The notes under the pieces were generated by a model that made no database searches, was not told the origin of the DNA, and saw only the letters and a program-made list of their open reading frames with translations. Below, in pieces: positions 1-8,763 of a DNA stretch of 64,000 bases (its first letter is position 1; each line of letters begins with the position of its first letter). Position numbers and translations under genes: made by a program. This DNA is from JBBQFI01 sp038237805 (GTDB lineage Bacteria; Verrucomicrobiota; Verrucomicrobiia; Chthoniobacterales; UBA10450): assembly GCA_038237805.1 (NCBI GenBank), contig JBBRYI010000008.1, positions 62,001 to 126,000 on the forward strand. The letters run 5' to 3'.

Positions 1-270
1 CACCTCATTCGTTAGGGCGAGGATCGTGTTCGCGCCGAGGCGCGCGACGGTCCGATTTGCAAACGTCAACTCGCTCCGTGCCTTGGCGCCGTTGTCGATT
101 GTACCGGCGCTGAGAATGTCTCCCATGGAAATGGGCAACGGACCGGCCTGCGTCTGCAATCGAACCTCTTTCGAGACATAGGTCACGCGCGCCCCGTATA
201 CCGCAGCCGCATTGAGATGAGAAAAATCGAAAAATGCGAAAGCTAATATTGCAAGGACCCGAAAATACAT
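1..270 (-). CDS. FecR-domain surface protein, N-terminal part (runs off the left edge)
   Basis: The first 90 codons of a minus-strand gene are visible; the start is the ATG at 268-270. It opens with a hydrophobic signal-peptide-like segment (residues 1-22, ending near LNAAA). A FecR-type domain follows: a variable first strand, then SELTFANRTVARLGANTI at about residues 67-84. The complete FecR-like protein downstream-to-upstream neighbour at 439-4560 has the equivalent SELTFTDQTITRLGANTI, so the two are tandem paralogues. FecR domains in such secreted proteins are usually exported scaffold domains and need not act in iron regulation. A copy of the CCTAACGA motif lies in frame at 9-16. The rest of the protein is outside the window. 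Confidence 0.8.
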   Translation of the reverse strand, partial: MYFRVLAILAFAFFDFSHLNAAAVYGARVTYVSKEVRLQTQAGPLPISMGDILSAGTIDNGAKARSELTFANRTVARLGANTILALTNEV

Positions 271-438
271 ACGTCGATTGATTTACCCTTTTTCAAACTT
301 GTCCACCTCCCTTCCTCCTCACCGGAACGAGCAGGCCGGAGGAGGTCTCGAACCACGCAACTTTTTGAGGCTATGACGTTTCGCCGTCAAGCCCAAAGCC
401 GCTGGAAACGAAGCGGCTTTGATGATGCAGAACGCGAA

Positions 439-3400
439 TTATTGCCGCAAGCGATTCAGCGCCCCGGGAGTGTCTACTCTGCCACGATCCGCGACCAAAC
501 GGTCGGGGACATTGTTCTTTCTCCCAAGATGGCGCCCATGACCCTGCTGTTTGGAAGGCGGAATCATGATTTGTTTGCCGGCCGCGGACGCGGTGCGATC
601 GAGTAAGGAAAGTAGCTGCCCGCTATCGCTCACGTTAATCACCGCACCGGCCGGCTTCGCGCGGCCGCTCCTATTCATTTCTGACGGCACACGGGCATGC
701 GAGTGAGTTGGAGAATTAGCCTTTGCCGTCGACGAACCATGGAGCGGGTGAATGCTGAAAACATCGAATGGAGGCGCGTTGCTCAATGGCTGAGGAGTAT
801 TCGCACCCGCTCCGCCGAACGTGCCGCTCGTTGTGCTATTCCCGCCCGACCCGCTGTAATTCGCGTTGTTTGTATAAACATCGGCGGGATTCGATCCGCC
901 GATCGTAACCGTCTTACCGTTGGAAATCGTGACGGAATTAGCGGCGAGAATTTTCGTGCCGTTGCCGCCGAGCGTGACATTGTCGATGAAGTTGAGCTGA
1001 CCATTGCTGCCCGTTGCATAAAGTTTTAACGTCGTATCGGCCGAGAGAGTGCCGCCGCTGATATTGAGCATCCCGTTTGCGCCGAACGCTCCAACTTTCA
1101 GAACGTCGGCGTGAGCGGTGACATTATTGAATGCAATTGTTCCGTCGCCATCGATGAAGGCGAGGAACGTCCCACCGGCATCATAACTGCCGTCATTAAG
1201 ATTGATCGCGGCCGCCGCTGCATTGTCGCTTCCAGAAATTTCAAAACTGGCATCACTGGTAACGGTAACGCTGCCGGAAATATTTATATTGATGGTGGCG
1301 TTCCCTCCAATGTTGCCACCGCCGTCATTACGGATTTGAGCAAAGAGAACTCCATCGGTGGAGATATTGTTACAGCTCACGTCGATCGTGGCATCCGAGC
1401 CGATAGTCCCGCCGCCGCCGCCGAATATATCGTTATTTAAAATGGAGAACTCGACTTCGCCTGGCGCGTCGATATCGCCAGAAACGCCAATGTTAATGAG
1501 CGCGCTCCCGCCGATGCTGCCCCCGTCGTAGTTGGCGATGGTCGCGCCAAACAAACCGTCCGTCGCAGTGGAAAGAATACTGGCCACGTTCACGTTGATA
1601 GTAGCGTTACCCCCAATTGCCCCGCCAAATTGATTTTCGATTTGAGGGAACAGAGAACCAGAAATAGCACTTGCGCTCAGGTTGATCGTTGCATTTCCCC
1701 CGATCGTTCCCCCCGTGCCCGTGCCCGAGGTATTAGTGTTGAAGATTTGGATGTCAGCGCCGCCTTGCGTGGTGATGTCGCCGGAGAGACCGAAGTTAAT
1801 GACCGCGTTTTCCGCGATCTGGGCGCCATCATAGTTTAAGATGAAAGCGGAAAGAGAATTATCCGCATTCACATTGGCCGCGTTCACATCGATCGTAGCA
1901 TTTCCTCCGATCGTTCCCATACCGCCTCCAAATCCGCTATCGATTGCGAAAGTCGCATCCCCCTGAATGCTGATGTTGCCGGAGAGGCTAAAGTCGATAA
2001 GAGCATTCCCCCCGATACTTCCGCTGGTGTAGTCAGAGATTTGCGCGAGAAAGATTCCGCCGGTGATATTAGCCGCGCTCACATTCATCGCAGCATCAGA
2101 GCCGATTACACCAGTGACGTTGAAAATTTCGAAGCTCGCGCCGGCCTGAGCGCTCATATCACCTGATGCATTAAAGTTAATGATCGCATCCCCGACGATG
2201 TTGCCGCCCAAATTGTTGATGATGATGACGCTCTTCTGAAAAGCACCCGAAGATATGTTGGCCGCGTTCACGTTAACGGCGGCGTTGCGTCCAATGAATC
2301 CCCCGGGAGCGCCGCTAGATGCATCGGCATTGTTAAAGATCCCGAAGAATGCGCCGCCCTGAGCAGCGATATCGTTTGCAACGGTAACCTCGACGATTGC
2401 ATCGCGGCCGATTTTGCCATCGCCGTTGTTAAAGATGGCAGTTTGAAAAAAATCACCACTGGAAACATTCCCCGCGCTTAGACTGACGATGGCATCCAAG
2501 TCGATAATTCCGCCGCCCAAGAATATTGGGTCGCCGTTGGCGCCGTTGGTAAAGCCAGTGTTTTGAATATCTATTATTGCGCCACCCTGAGCGACTAAGT
2601 CACCAGCTACATTGACGGTAAGCCTAGCGCTCGGGATGTGCCCACCGGCGTTCGTACTGATATCGACGTCGAGAAATCCGCCGATGGAAAAACTCGCGGC
2701 GTTCAGCGTGAGAACAACATTCGAGCCAATCGTCCCGCCGCCGCGGCCATCGTTGCGGTTCGACGTTATGAAACTGGCGTCGCCCGTCGTGGTGAGAGCG
2801 CCGCCAATGTTGAAAATCATATTACCGCCCGAGCCAATCGACCCGCCGTTGCGGTTGTTGATCAGGGCATCAATGGAGTTTGCAGTCAGGCCGCCTCCGG
2901 TCGTAAAGGAAATATTTCCCCCAGTGGCGATGCGACCGCGATTAGAGTTATCGACGAGAAGCGTAAGCGCGCCGCCGATTACTGCTTCGCCAGGGTTCGT
3001 TACGGTAATGATGCCGCCAGAACCAATTGTCCTGGGACGAGTCGTTAGGCTGAGATCTCCGCCGATATCCAGTGAGCTGCTAAGAGCTAAATGCAAATCT
3101 CCGCCAGAGATGATGGAGATTGTTTCCGCGTTGATTGAGCCGCCGGTAAAATCAAAATCGCCGCCCGTGAATGCGATCAGATCCTGGGTGCTCAGATCGC
3201 TGCTCAACTGGATACCGCCTTCTGCGTACAATCTTATTTTGCTCGAGGTCGAAACATCGGCCGCAAGGTTAAGAGTGGAACCGGACCCGCGAGCGTAAAA
3301 CGTGATGTCGTGAAGACCGGCGAACGAAAGTTCGGATCCGAGATCGATCGACCCATTCTGCGTCGCAAGCAGAAGGCCTCGGATCCCAGCGAAAGTGAGC

Positions 3401-4560
3401 GTTCCCCCTGGACCACCTGAAGTGATGCCGTTTACCGCGATCAGCCCGAGATTGATTTCGCCGTTTGCCGTGGAGATCGTCGGATTCCCGATCAATTGCA
3501 GTGAAGTGAACTTAAAGCCGGCACCGCCCATGTTGCCGTTGAGTTCGTCATCGAATCCGCTTTGACTATCAAAGGCGGACGTAGACCCGAAGATAAATGC
3601 CGACAAGGGGCCGTCCTCCGCGGGCCCGCGCCAGATCGTGCCGAAGTTCGTCTGGCCGTTGGTAGTGATGGTGGGATCGGTTTGAATCGTTGTTGCGCCA
3701 CTAATCACGTATGGATTTGATGCAATAGTTGAAGGCGCGCCGAATTTACTTGGTGTGGGCGGGACGCTTGGACCCGAGGGAGAACTTTGCGCTGCCTCTT
3801 CCGCAGTCCGCGCCTGTTCGACGGTGTCGGTTAAGGTGCTCGGATCAAGAAGATCGAAAGTGTTTTGAGCGAGCAGGGCTTCGGACTCCTTCAATGCTAG
3901 CTGCCTCTCCTGTTCGATCTGAATCAAAGGCTGACTGGCAAGCGTCGTCGTGAAACCAGTGACCAGGAGCGAGCTTTTCATTACCTGCGCAATGTCAAAA
4001 TTCATCACCTTTGAAAAATTCTCGCCACTGGTCGTCACCATCTTCCCTGGACCCAGCACCACCGATTGACCATTGGGCAACGTGAGATGGAACGTTCCTT
4101 CCAGACAAAGCCACTTGCTAAACGGACGAGGACGCGCGGCACTGGCGGGATGATATTCGCCAATCCCGGTAGTGCCGGTAATCGCAGCGGTCACGGCCGC
4201 CGTTCTTATGGTCGCACCGCCCGAGCCTTTCGGGACTTGAAAAAGGATCGCGCCGTCGCGCAGATTCATCGTTCGCGTTCCTTCATCGAAACTGAAAATC
4301 GTATTCGCACCGAGACGCGTGATGGTTTGGTCGGTGAAAGTCAGCTCGCTGCGAGACTGCGTGCCAGTGCGGACCGCAGTCCCCTCGCGAACGGGATCAT
4401 TCACTGCTGCTGGACGCGGAGCCGCCTGTTGCGGCAGCAATTTCACGTCGCTCACAATTTGCGTCACGCGCGCCTCCTTCAATTGCGCAGCCCGCGATGA
4501 GGGAAGAACGACAAGCAGTAAACCGAGAACCGACGCGACGTTTCCGAATAATCTTTTCAT
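439..4560 (-). CDS. Large exported FecR-domain protein with beta-helix (haemagglutinin-like) repeats
   Basis: A 1373-residue protein with an N-terminal signal peptide (residues 1-24, ending SSRAAQ). A FecR domain covers about residues 30-175 (SELTFTDQTITRLGANTIF, then an AAVTAAITGTTG block). A charged, Gln/Glu-rich helix follows at about 215-260. Then comes some 900 residues of Gly/Asn/Ile-rich short repeats of the type GGSIGGNATINVN, separated by 20-40 residues. This is the pattern of a right-handed beta-helix like filamentous haemagglutinins and autotransporter passengers. The last 90 residues are basic and low in complexity. I see no C-terminal beta-barrel, so secretion may rely on a partner. 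The beta-barrel gene at 4689-5654 immediately upstream on the same strand is a candidate, but this is inference. Shadow ORFs on the plus strand reflect the repeat composition. Confidence 0.8.
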   Translation of the reverse strand: MKRLFGNVASVLGLLLVVLPSSRAAQLKEARVTQIVSDVKLLPQQAAPRPAAVNDPVREGTAVRTGTQSRSELTFTDQTITRLGANTIFSFDEGTRTMNLRDGAILFQVPKGSGGATIRTAAVTAAITGTTGIGEYHPASAARPRPFSKWLCLEGTFHLTLPNGQSVVLGPGKMVTTSGENFSKVMNFDIAQVMKSSLLVTGFTTTLASQPLIQIEQERQLALKESEALLAQNTFDLLDPSTLTDTVEQARTAEEAAQSSPSGPSVPPTPSKFGAPSTIASNPYVISGATTIQTDPTITTNGQTNFGTIWRGPAEDGPLSAFIFGSTSAFDSQSGFDDELNGNMGGAGFKFTSLQLIGNPTISTANGEINLGLIAVNGITSGGPGGTLTFAGIRGLLLATQNGSIDLGSELSFAGLHDITFYARGSGSTLNLAADVSTSSKIRLYAEGGIQLSSDLSTQDLIAFTGGDFDFTGGSINAETISIISGGDLHLALSSSLDIGGDLSLTTRPRTIGSGGIITVTNPGEAVIGGALTLLVDNSNRGRIATGGNISFTTGGGLTANSIDALINNRNGGSIGSGGNMIFNIGGALTTTGDASFITSNRNDGRGGGTIGSNVVLTLNAASFSIGGFLDVDISTNAGGHIPSARLTVNVAGDLVAQGGAIIDIQNTGFTNGANGDPIFLGGGIIDLDAIVSLSAGNVSSGDFFQTAIFNNGDGKIGRDAIVEVTVANDIAAQGGAFFGIFNNADASSGAPGGFIGRNAAVNVNAANISSGAFQKSVIIINNLGGNIVGDAIINFNASGDMSAQAGASFEIFNVTGVIGSDAAMNVSAANITGGIFLAQISDYTSGSIGGNALIDFSLSGNISIQGDATFAIDSGFGGGMGTIGGNATIDVNAANVNADNSLSAFILNYDGAQIAENAVINFGLSGDITTQGGADIQIFNTNTSGTGTGGTIGGNATINLSASAISGSLFPQIENQFGGAIGGNATINVNVASILSTATDGLFGATIANYDGGSIGGSALINIGVSGDIDAPGEVEFSILNNDIFGGGGGTIGSDATIDVSCNNISTDGVLFAQIRNDGGGNIGGNATININISGSVTVTSDASFEISGSDNAAAAAINLNDGSYDAGGTFLAFIDGDGTIAFNNVTAHADVLKVGAFGANGMLNISGGTLSADTTLKLYATGSNGQLNFIDNVTLGGNGTKILAANSVTISNGKTVTIGGSNPADVYTNNANYSGSGGNSTTSGTFGGAGANTPQPLSNAPPFDVFSIHPLHGSSTAKANSPTHSHARVPSEMNRSGRAKPAGAVINVSDSGQLLSLLDRTASAAGKQIMIPPSKQQGHGRHLGRKNNVPDRLVADRGRVDTPGALNRLRQ

Positions 4561-4688
4561 AGTGAGGGAATAGGTTGGGAGTTAGGCGCGCGATTCTGTG
4601 CGCAATTGTCCGCCCGCTGCGGCCGGACCGGGATGGTCGGCGTGTCCCGCCCGAAGATCGCGAGACACGCAGGAAAGTTCATGTTCTC

Positions 4689-5654
4689 CTAGAACCTTAT
4701 GGTGAGAGCAGCGCCGCCACCGACATTGGCAACGGAATAATCAAAAACGCCCTGGTCCGATTGATTCCAGGCGAAGGAACTGAGGAAACTGAGAATGAAC
4801 CATTCTCGAATCCGATAGTTGGCGCTCAAGCCCAATATTTCGCTCACGTCGATGCGATCGCCGACATGATAGTCGCGCGCCGCCAACCGCGCCGTAGCGT
4901 CGATGGAAAAGGAGCGGCTGAGATTTGCAGAGTAGCCGACATAGAATGAATAGTCATTTCGTCGCGGCGCGTCGGGATGAGACCAGAAACTCAGCTCAGT
5001 ATCGATTCCAAGCACGATCTGCTGCGCACGCCCGACGCGAAACGGCATACTCGCGCTCAAGATGTAGGAGTGATTAACGAAGAACTCGTCGTAATCATTC
5101 GTGTCGGTCAGGCGATTGTAATCGTAACGGGCGCGCAGTGAGAGGTTGTGAAATTGCGGGAGGTAATAAGCGATGCCCGCAATCGCGTCGAAACTGGAGA
5201 AATTCAGTTCTGAGAATTTATCGTAGAGAAAAAATTGCTGCGCTACGCCTATCTCCGCGTAGAGCGTCTTCGTCAGGCGCGGCTGATAAGTGAACGTGAC
5301 GCCCGGAGCGAACAAAACGTCGTCCTCTTCTCCGCTCCGCGTGAGCGCGACATTGGAAGTATAAAAGACAGGAGTCGATGCGGAGAAACTAAACGGCGAA
5401 TATTCCTCCTGCCGTTTCAAAATTTGTTGTTCGCCGAGGTCCTTGTCATTCGGACTCGCGACTGCATAACCCTGTTCTTCGCCGCTCGTTGGCCCTGGAC
5501 CATAGGTAGGGTTCGGTTGACTGCGCAATAACTGCGCGCGATTCACGCTTTGATCGGCATTTTGCGATCGAGCCCCTGGCGCAGCAAAATTCCACGCCAC
5601 TAGCCAAAGCACGACGCAACCCCAACCCAGTTTATGAAAATTCCGGGAACGCAT
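4689..5654 (-). CDS. Outer-membrane beta-barrel protein
   Basis: A 321-residue protein with a signal peptide at residues 1-30 (hydrophobic CVVLWLVAWNFAAPGARS). A linker rich in Q, N and G follows. The remainder is alternating polar/aromatic strands typical of a beta-barrel (for example LYAEIGVAQQFFLYDKF and LSLRARYDYNRLTDTNDYD). The sequence ends in a hydrophobic strand with terminal phenylalanine (ALTIRF), the classical recognition signal for outer-membrane assembly. It lies 128 bp upstream of the FecR/beta-helix gene on the same strand, so the three left-edge genes may form an operon for a surface structure. The specific family is not recognised and no substrate can be proposed. Confidence 0.75.
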   Translation of the reverse strand: MRSRNFHKLGWGCVVLWLVAWNFAAPGARSQNADQSVNRAQLLRSQPNPTYGPGPTSGEEQGYAVASPNDKDLGEQQILKRQEEYSPFSFSASTPVFYTSNVALTRSGEEDDVLFAPGVTFTYQPRLTKTLYAEIGVAQQFFLYDKFSELNFSSFDAIAGIAYYLPQFHNLSLRARYDYNRLTDTNDYDEFFVNHSYILSASMPFRVGRAQQIVLGIDTELSFWSHPDAPRRNDYSFYVGYSANLSRSFSIDATARLAARDYHVGDRIDVSEILGLSANYRIREWFILSFLSSFAWNQSDQGVFDYSVANVGGGAALTIRF

Positions 5655-5726
5655 GGATAGGAGCGACGTTTGTGAGGCTGGGCGATTTTAGCGTCAAGGA
5701 GAAAACACGACGGTCACAGCCCGGAT

Positions 5727-6779
5727 TCACTCCAGTGCGAGCAAATTCCGTTGCCATGAAACGAGCAGTTGCTCTTTCTGACTTTCGTCGCGCGCGATCG
5801 CTTCCAACGCATTTCGCGGCGCGATAAACGAAGGTTCGATTTTCAATTCTGCCGCCACATGGTCCCGTTGCCGCCGTAACTCTGTGGTGCGGCGGTCCAT
5901 CTCCGCTGTTGGCCGCGATCGAATACCCCGGCGTTTTTCCGGCCATTCGTTTTCCGGCAATTGCATCGCCTCTTTCCCAGCAGCAAGAAATTCTCGCCGC
6001 CGCCGCGGGGAAAAATGACGAAATTCAGGAACTTCACCGGCATCGAAAGCGATGGCAGAGGCGATAAGTTGCTGATTTTGCAAAATATGAAATGGCGGCC
6101 GATCCGCTGCGCGCGCCTCGCGATCGCGCCAATGCCAAAGCGCGCGCAAGATTGCCGCGGGTCTTCCGCGCAGTGCGCCCGCTCCTGCAATTCGCCACAC
6201 TTCCTCCTCATCGCGCTCACGCTGCACACTCGCTTGCGCAATCGCGCGCTGACACGATTCGCGAAACCAATCCAGGCGTTTGTGCTCACTCAGTTCGTGT
6301 TCCAATTTTTCGGCCAGCGGCAATAGATAATGAGTGTCGTTCATGGCGTACTCAGCCATGCGCTGCGGGAGAGGACGCTGCGCCCAATCCGCTTTCTGCG
6401 ATCCTTTCGGCAATTGCACCTCGAAGAATCGTTGCACGAGCGCGGCCAGACTAAATTCCCGAATGCCCAAGAGTCTGGACGCTATCACCGTGTCGAACAC
6501 GCGCGACGGTATGAAAGCAAAACTTCTGCGCATCAACCGCAGATCGAAATCCGCGCCTTGCAAAACAATCTCCTTCTCCGCGATCGCGGTGGCGAGGGGC
6601 GCCAGATCAAATCCGGCAAGCGTATCGATCAAGTAATCCTGCCCGTCGAAACTCATTTGCAGCAGACAAAGTTTCTCGAAGTAGGAATGCAGACTGTCCG
6701 CTTCCGTGTCGACCGCGATGCGATCGATCGATTTTAATTGCGGAAGCAGCGCGTCCAGCTGCGCGGCGCTCGCAATCAC
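5727..6779 (-). CDS. rnd: Ribonuclease D
   Basis: A 350-residue DEDDy 3'-5' exoribonuclease with a C-terminal HRDC-like region; the family trims tRNA and other stable RNA 3' ends. Exo I is visible as D24/E26 in AVDTEAD. Exo II is in QGADFDLRLM (about D79). Exo III is YAMND in the segment MAEYAMNDTHYLLPL. The HRDC region is around residues 210-285 (LRALWHWRDREARAADRPPF). The start codon overlaps the rho stop by 4 bp (6776-6779), so translation is likely coupled with rho. Length is typical of bacterial RNase D. Confidence 0.9.
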   Translation of the reverse strand: MIASAAQLDALLPQLKSIDRIAVDTEADSLHSYFEKLCLLQMSFDGQDYLIDTLAGFDLAPLATAIAEKEIVLQGADFDLRLMRRSFAFIPSRVFDTVIASRLLGIREFSLAALVQRFFEVQLPKGSQKADWAQRPLPQRMAEYAMNDTHYLLPLAEKLEHELSEHKRLDWFRESCQRAIAQASVQRERDEEEVWRIAGAGALRGRPAAILRALWHWRDREARAADRPPFHILQNQQLIASAIAFDAGEVPEFRHFSPRRRREFLAAGKEAMQLPENEWPEKRRGIRSRPTAEMDRRTTELRRQRDHVAAELKIEPSFIAPRNALEAIARDESQKEQLLVSWQRNLLALE

Positions 6780-8164
6780 CGCAATCCGCTCAGCAAAAGT
6801 TCGGCGTTGGTTTTTGTTGCCTCGAGATTTTCGATCAACTTTTCCATCGCTTCGATCGGTGGCAGCGCCGCCATCGTTTTACGCAACATCTGCACACGCT
6901 CCCATTCATCGGGGTGATAAAGAAGTTCTTCCCGTCGCGTGGCCGACTGCAATACGTGGATCGCCGGGTAAAGTCGTTTCTCCACCAGCGAACGATCGAG
7001 ATGCAGTTCCATGTTCCCCGTTCCCTTGAACTCCTCGAAGATCACATCGTCCATGCGGCTGCCGGTTTCGATCAGCGCTGTCGCCAGAATCGTAAGGCTG
7101 CCGCCTTCTTCAACATTGCGCGCTGCGCCGAAAAATCTTTTCGGTTTCATCAGCGCTTTTGACTCGACGCCGCCGGACATGATTCTCCCCTTGCCCGGTT
7201 GCATTGCGTTGTAGCCGCGCGCGAGACGCGTAATGCTGTCGAGAAGGACGACGACATTCTTCCCTTGTTCGAGCAATCGCTTCGCACGCTCCAGCACCAT
7301 CTCCGCTACCTGGACGTGACGCAGTGGTGGTTCGTCGAAAGTTGAATCGTAAATCTGCGCATCGACTTCGCGCTGCAGATCCGTCACTTCCTCCGGCCGT
7401 TCGTCCACGAGCAGGATGATCAGCTCGATTTCCGGATGATTAATCCGAATCGCTTTCGCGATTTCCTTGAGCAGAATCGTTTTGCCGACGCGCGGCGCCG
7501 CCACGATCAATCCGCGCTGACCGCGCCCCAGCGGCGTAAGCAAATCGATCGCGCGGCAACTGATCGAATTCGTTTTTGCATTCTCGAGAAGAATGCGGCC
7601 CTGCGGGAATTGCGGGGTCAGGTCGTCGAACGCGGTCGATTCCGTCCATTCGTTAGGCGATTTGCCTTCAATCGCCGTCACTTCATCGAGCGTGAGCGAG
7701 CGTTCGCGATCGCGCGGTAAACGCACGCGTCCCGCGACGCGTTGCGCCGGGCGAAGATGGAATTGCTGCATGATGGCGCGCGGAATAAAAACATCCTCCG
7801 GCACCGGCAAAAAATTCAACCGCGGCGAGCGCAGGACCGCGACCGATTCCGATGTCTGCTCGATAAAACCTTCCACTGTCACCGTGCTACCTCGGGCGAG
7901 GGCGTAGCGCAGCAAATCGAAAATGTGTTGATGATGCGAGCGTCCGGGCGGCGGACGAAAATTGAAAAGACGGCAAAGCGCGTCGAACTCTCCCGGACCG
8001 AACGCCTGAATCGCATTCAGATCCAACGCTTCCGCCGGTGGTGTAGCGGCGCTTGTGTCGGTCGCATCTGTCGCTTCTTGCAGCGGCGTTGCACCTGCCG
8101 GTTCTGTTGTAGCTGCCGTTGTCTCAGCGGCAGACGCAATGGGTGTTGTCGTACTTTCGTCCAT
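6776..8164 (-). CDS. rho: Transcription termination factor Rho
   Basis: 462 residues from the ATG at 8162-8164, which directly follows the coaE stop. A longer reading frame to 8314 only overlaps coaE and is rejected. Rho is a hexameric RNA-dependent ATPase that terminates transcription. A low-complexity Ala/Thr-rich N-terminal tail of about 45 residues precedes the Rho-N and cold-shock-like RNA-binding domains (FDALCRLFNFRPPPGRSHHQ; VEGFIEQTSESVAVLR). The ATPase domain holds GRGQRGLIVAAPRVGKT (Walker A), VDERPEEVTDLQREV and the R-loop segment GGVESKALMKPKRFFGAARN. The Walker A context reads APRVGKT where many Rho proteins have PPKAGKT. It overlaps rnd by 4 bp. Confidence 0.95.
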   Translation of the reverse strand: MDESTTTPIASAAETTAATTEPAGATPLQEATDATDTSAATPPAEALDLNAIQAFGPGEFDALCRLFNFRPPPGRSHHQHIFDLLRYALARGSTVTVEGFIEQTSESVAVLRSPRLNFLPVPEDVFIPRAIMQQFHLRPAQRVAGRVRLPRDRERSLTLDEVTAIEGKSPNEWTESTAFDDLTPQFPQGRILLENAKTNSISCRAIDLLTPLGRGQRGLIVAAPRVGKTILLKEIAKAIRINHPEIELIILLVDERPEEVTDLQREVDAQIYDSTFDEPPLRHVQVAEMVLERAKRLLEQGKNVVVLLDSITRLARGYNAMQPGKGRIMSGGVESKALMKPKRFFGAARNVEEGGSLTILATALIETGSRMDDVIFEEFKGTGNMELHLDRSLVEKRLYPAIHVLQSATRREELLYHPDEWERVQMLRKTMAALPPIEAMEKLIENLEATKTNAELLLSGLR

Positions 8165-8165
8165 C

Positions 8166-8762
8166 TTACGTTTGCCACGCCGCCGAAAGCAGCTTCGCTT
8201 GCCCGGCCAAAACCGATCGCTCCCCGTTGTTCCAAACCACGTGATCGGCTCGTGCAATCTTTTCTTCGATTGGCATTTGAGAGTTAATAATTTGTTCAGC
8301 CTCCGCCCGCTCAAGACCGGCGCGGGCCATTAGTCGTTGCAATTGTGTTGCGCGCGAACAGGCCACCACGACCACTCGATCGCACAAGATTTCACCGCCG
8401 GTTTCATAGAGAAGAGGGATATCAGCAAAAAAAAGATCGCCCGATTTTCGGGATATTTCCGCCGCGCTGCTCCATTGCTGGCGGATACGCGGATGCAGAA
8501 TTTGCTCGAGGGCAGATTTTTTTTCCGCGCTGGCAAACACTATCGCTCGAAGCGCCGCGCGATTCAAGTCTCCCGTCTCAGAAAAAATGGCGCGACCAAA
8601 TTGCTGACGCAACAATTCCTTCACCTCCGCGTTGCTATTGGTGAGTTCGCGCGCGGCGTAATCGGCGTTAAAAAATTTTGCGCCGGGAACGATCTCGCGC
8701 AGACAATCGCAGAAGCTCGTCTTGCCCGTGGAGATTCCGCCCGTGATCCCAATAACGGGCAC
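8166..8762 (-). CDS. coaE: Dephospho-CoA kinase
   Basis: 198 residues. It catalyses ATP-dependent phosphorylation of dephospho-CoA, the last step of coenzyme A synthesis. The P-loop is GITGGISTGKTSF near residue 5, with Thr after the Lys where Ser is common. Further family landmarks are FFNADYAARELT (substrate aspartate), LHPRIRQQW and ADIPLLYE. The start codon is GTG at 8760-8762, one base after the stop of the upstream secretin gene, so the gene is probably co-transcribed with the pilus genes and with rho. Length is typical. Confidence 0.93.
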   Translation of the reverse strand: MPVIGITGGISTGKTSFCDCLREIVPGAKFFNADYAARELTNSNAEVKELLRQQFGRAIFSETGDLNRAALRAIVFASAEKKSALEQILHPRIRQQWSSAAEISRKSGDLFFADIPLLYETGGEILCDRVVVVACSRATQLQRLMARAGLERAEAEQIINSQMPIEEKIARADHVVWNNGERSVLAGQAKLLSAAWQT

Positions 8763-8763
8763 G

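Noticed and set aside
2612..3298. Long plus-strand ORF (228 residues) inside the FecR/beta-helix gene
   Set aside because: It is antisense to a gene with signal peptide and domain structure; its Pro/Arg-rich translation mirrors the Gly/Asn repeat.
8165..8314. N-terminal extension of rho
   Set aside because: It overlaps coaE; the ATG at 8162-8164 directly after the coaE stop fits better.
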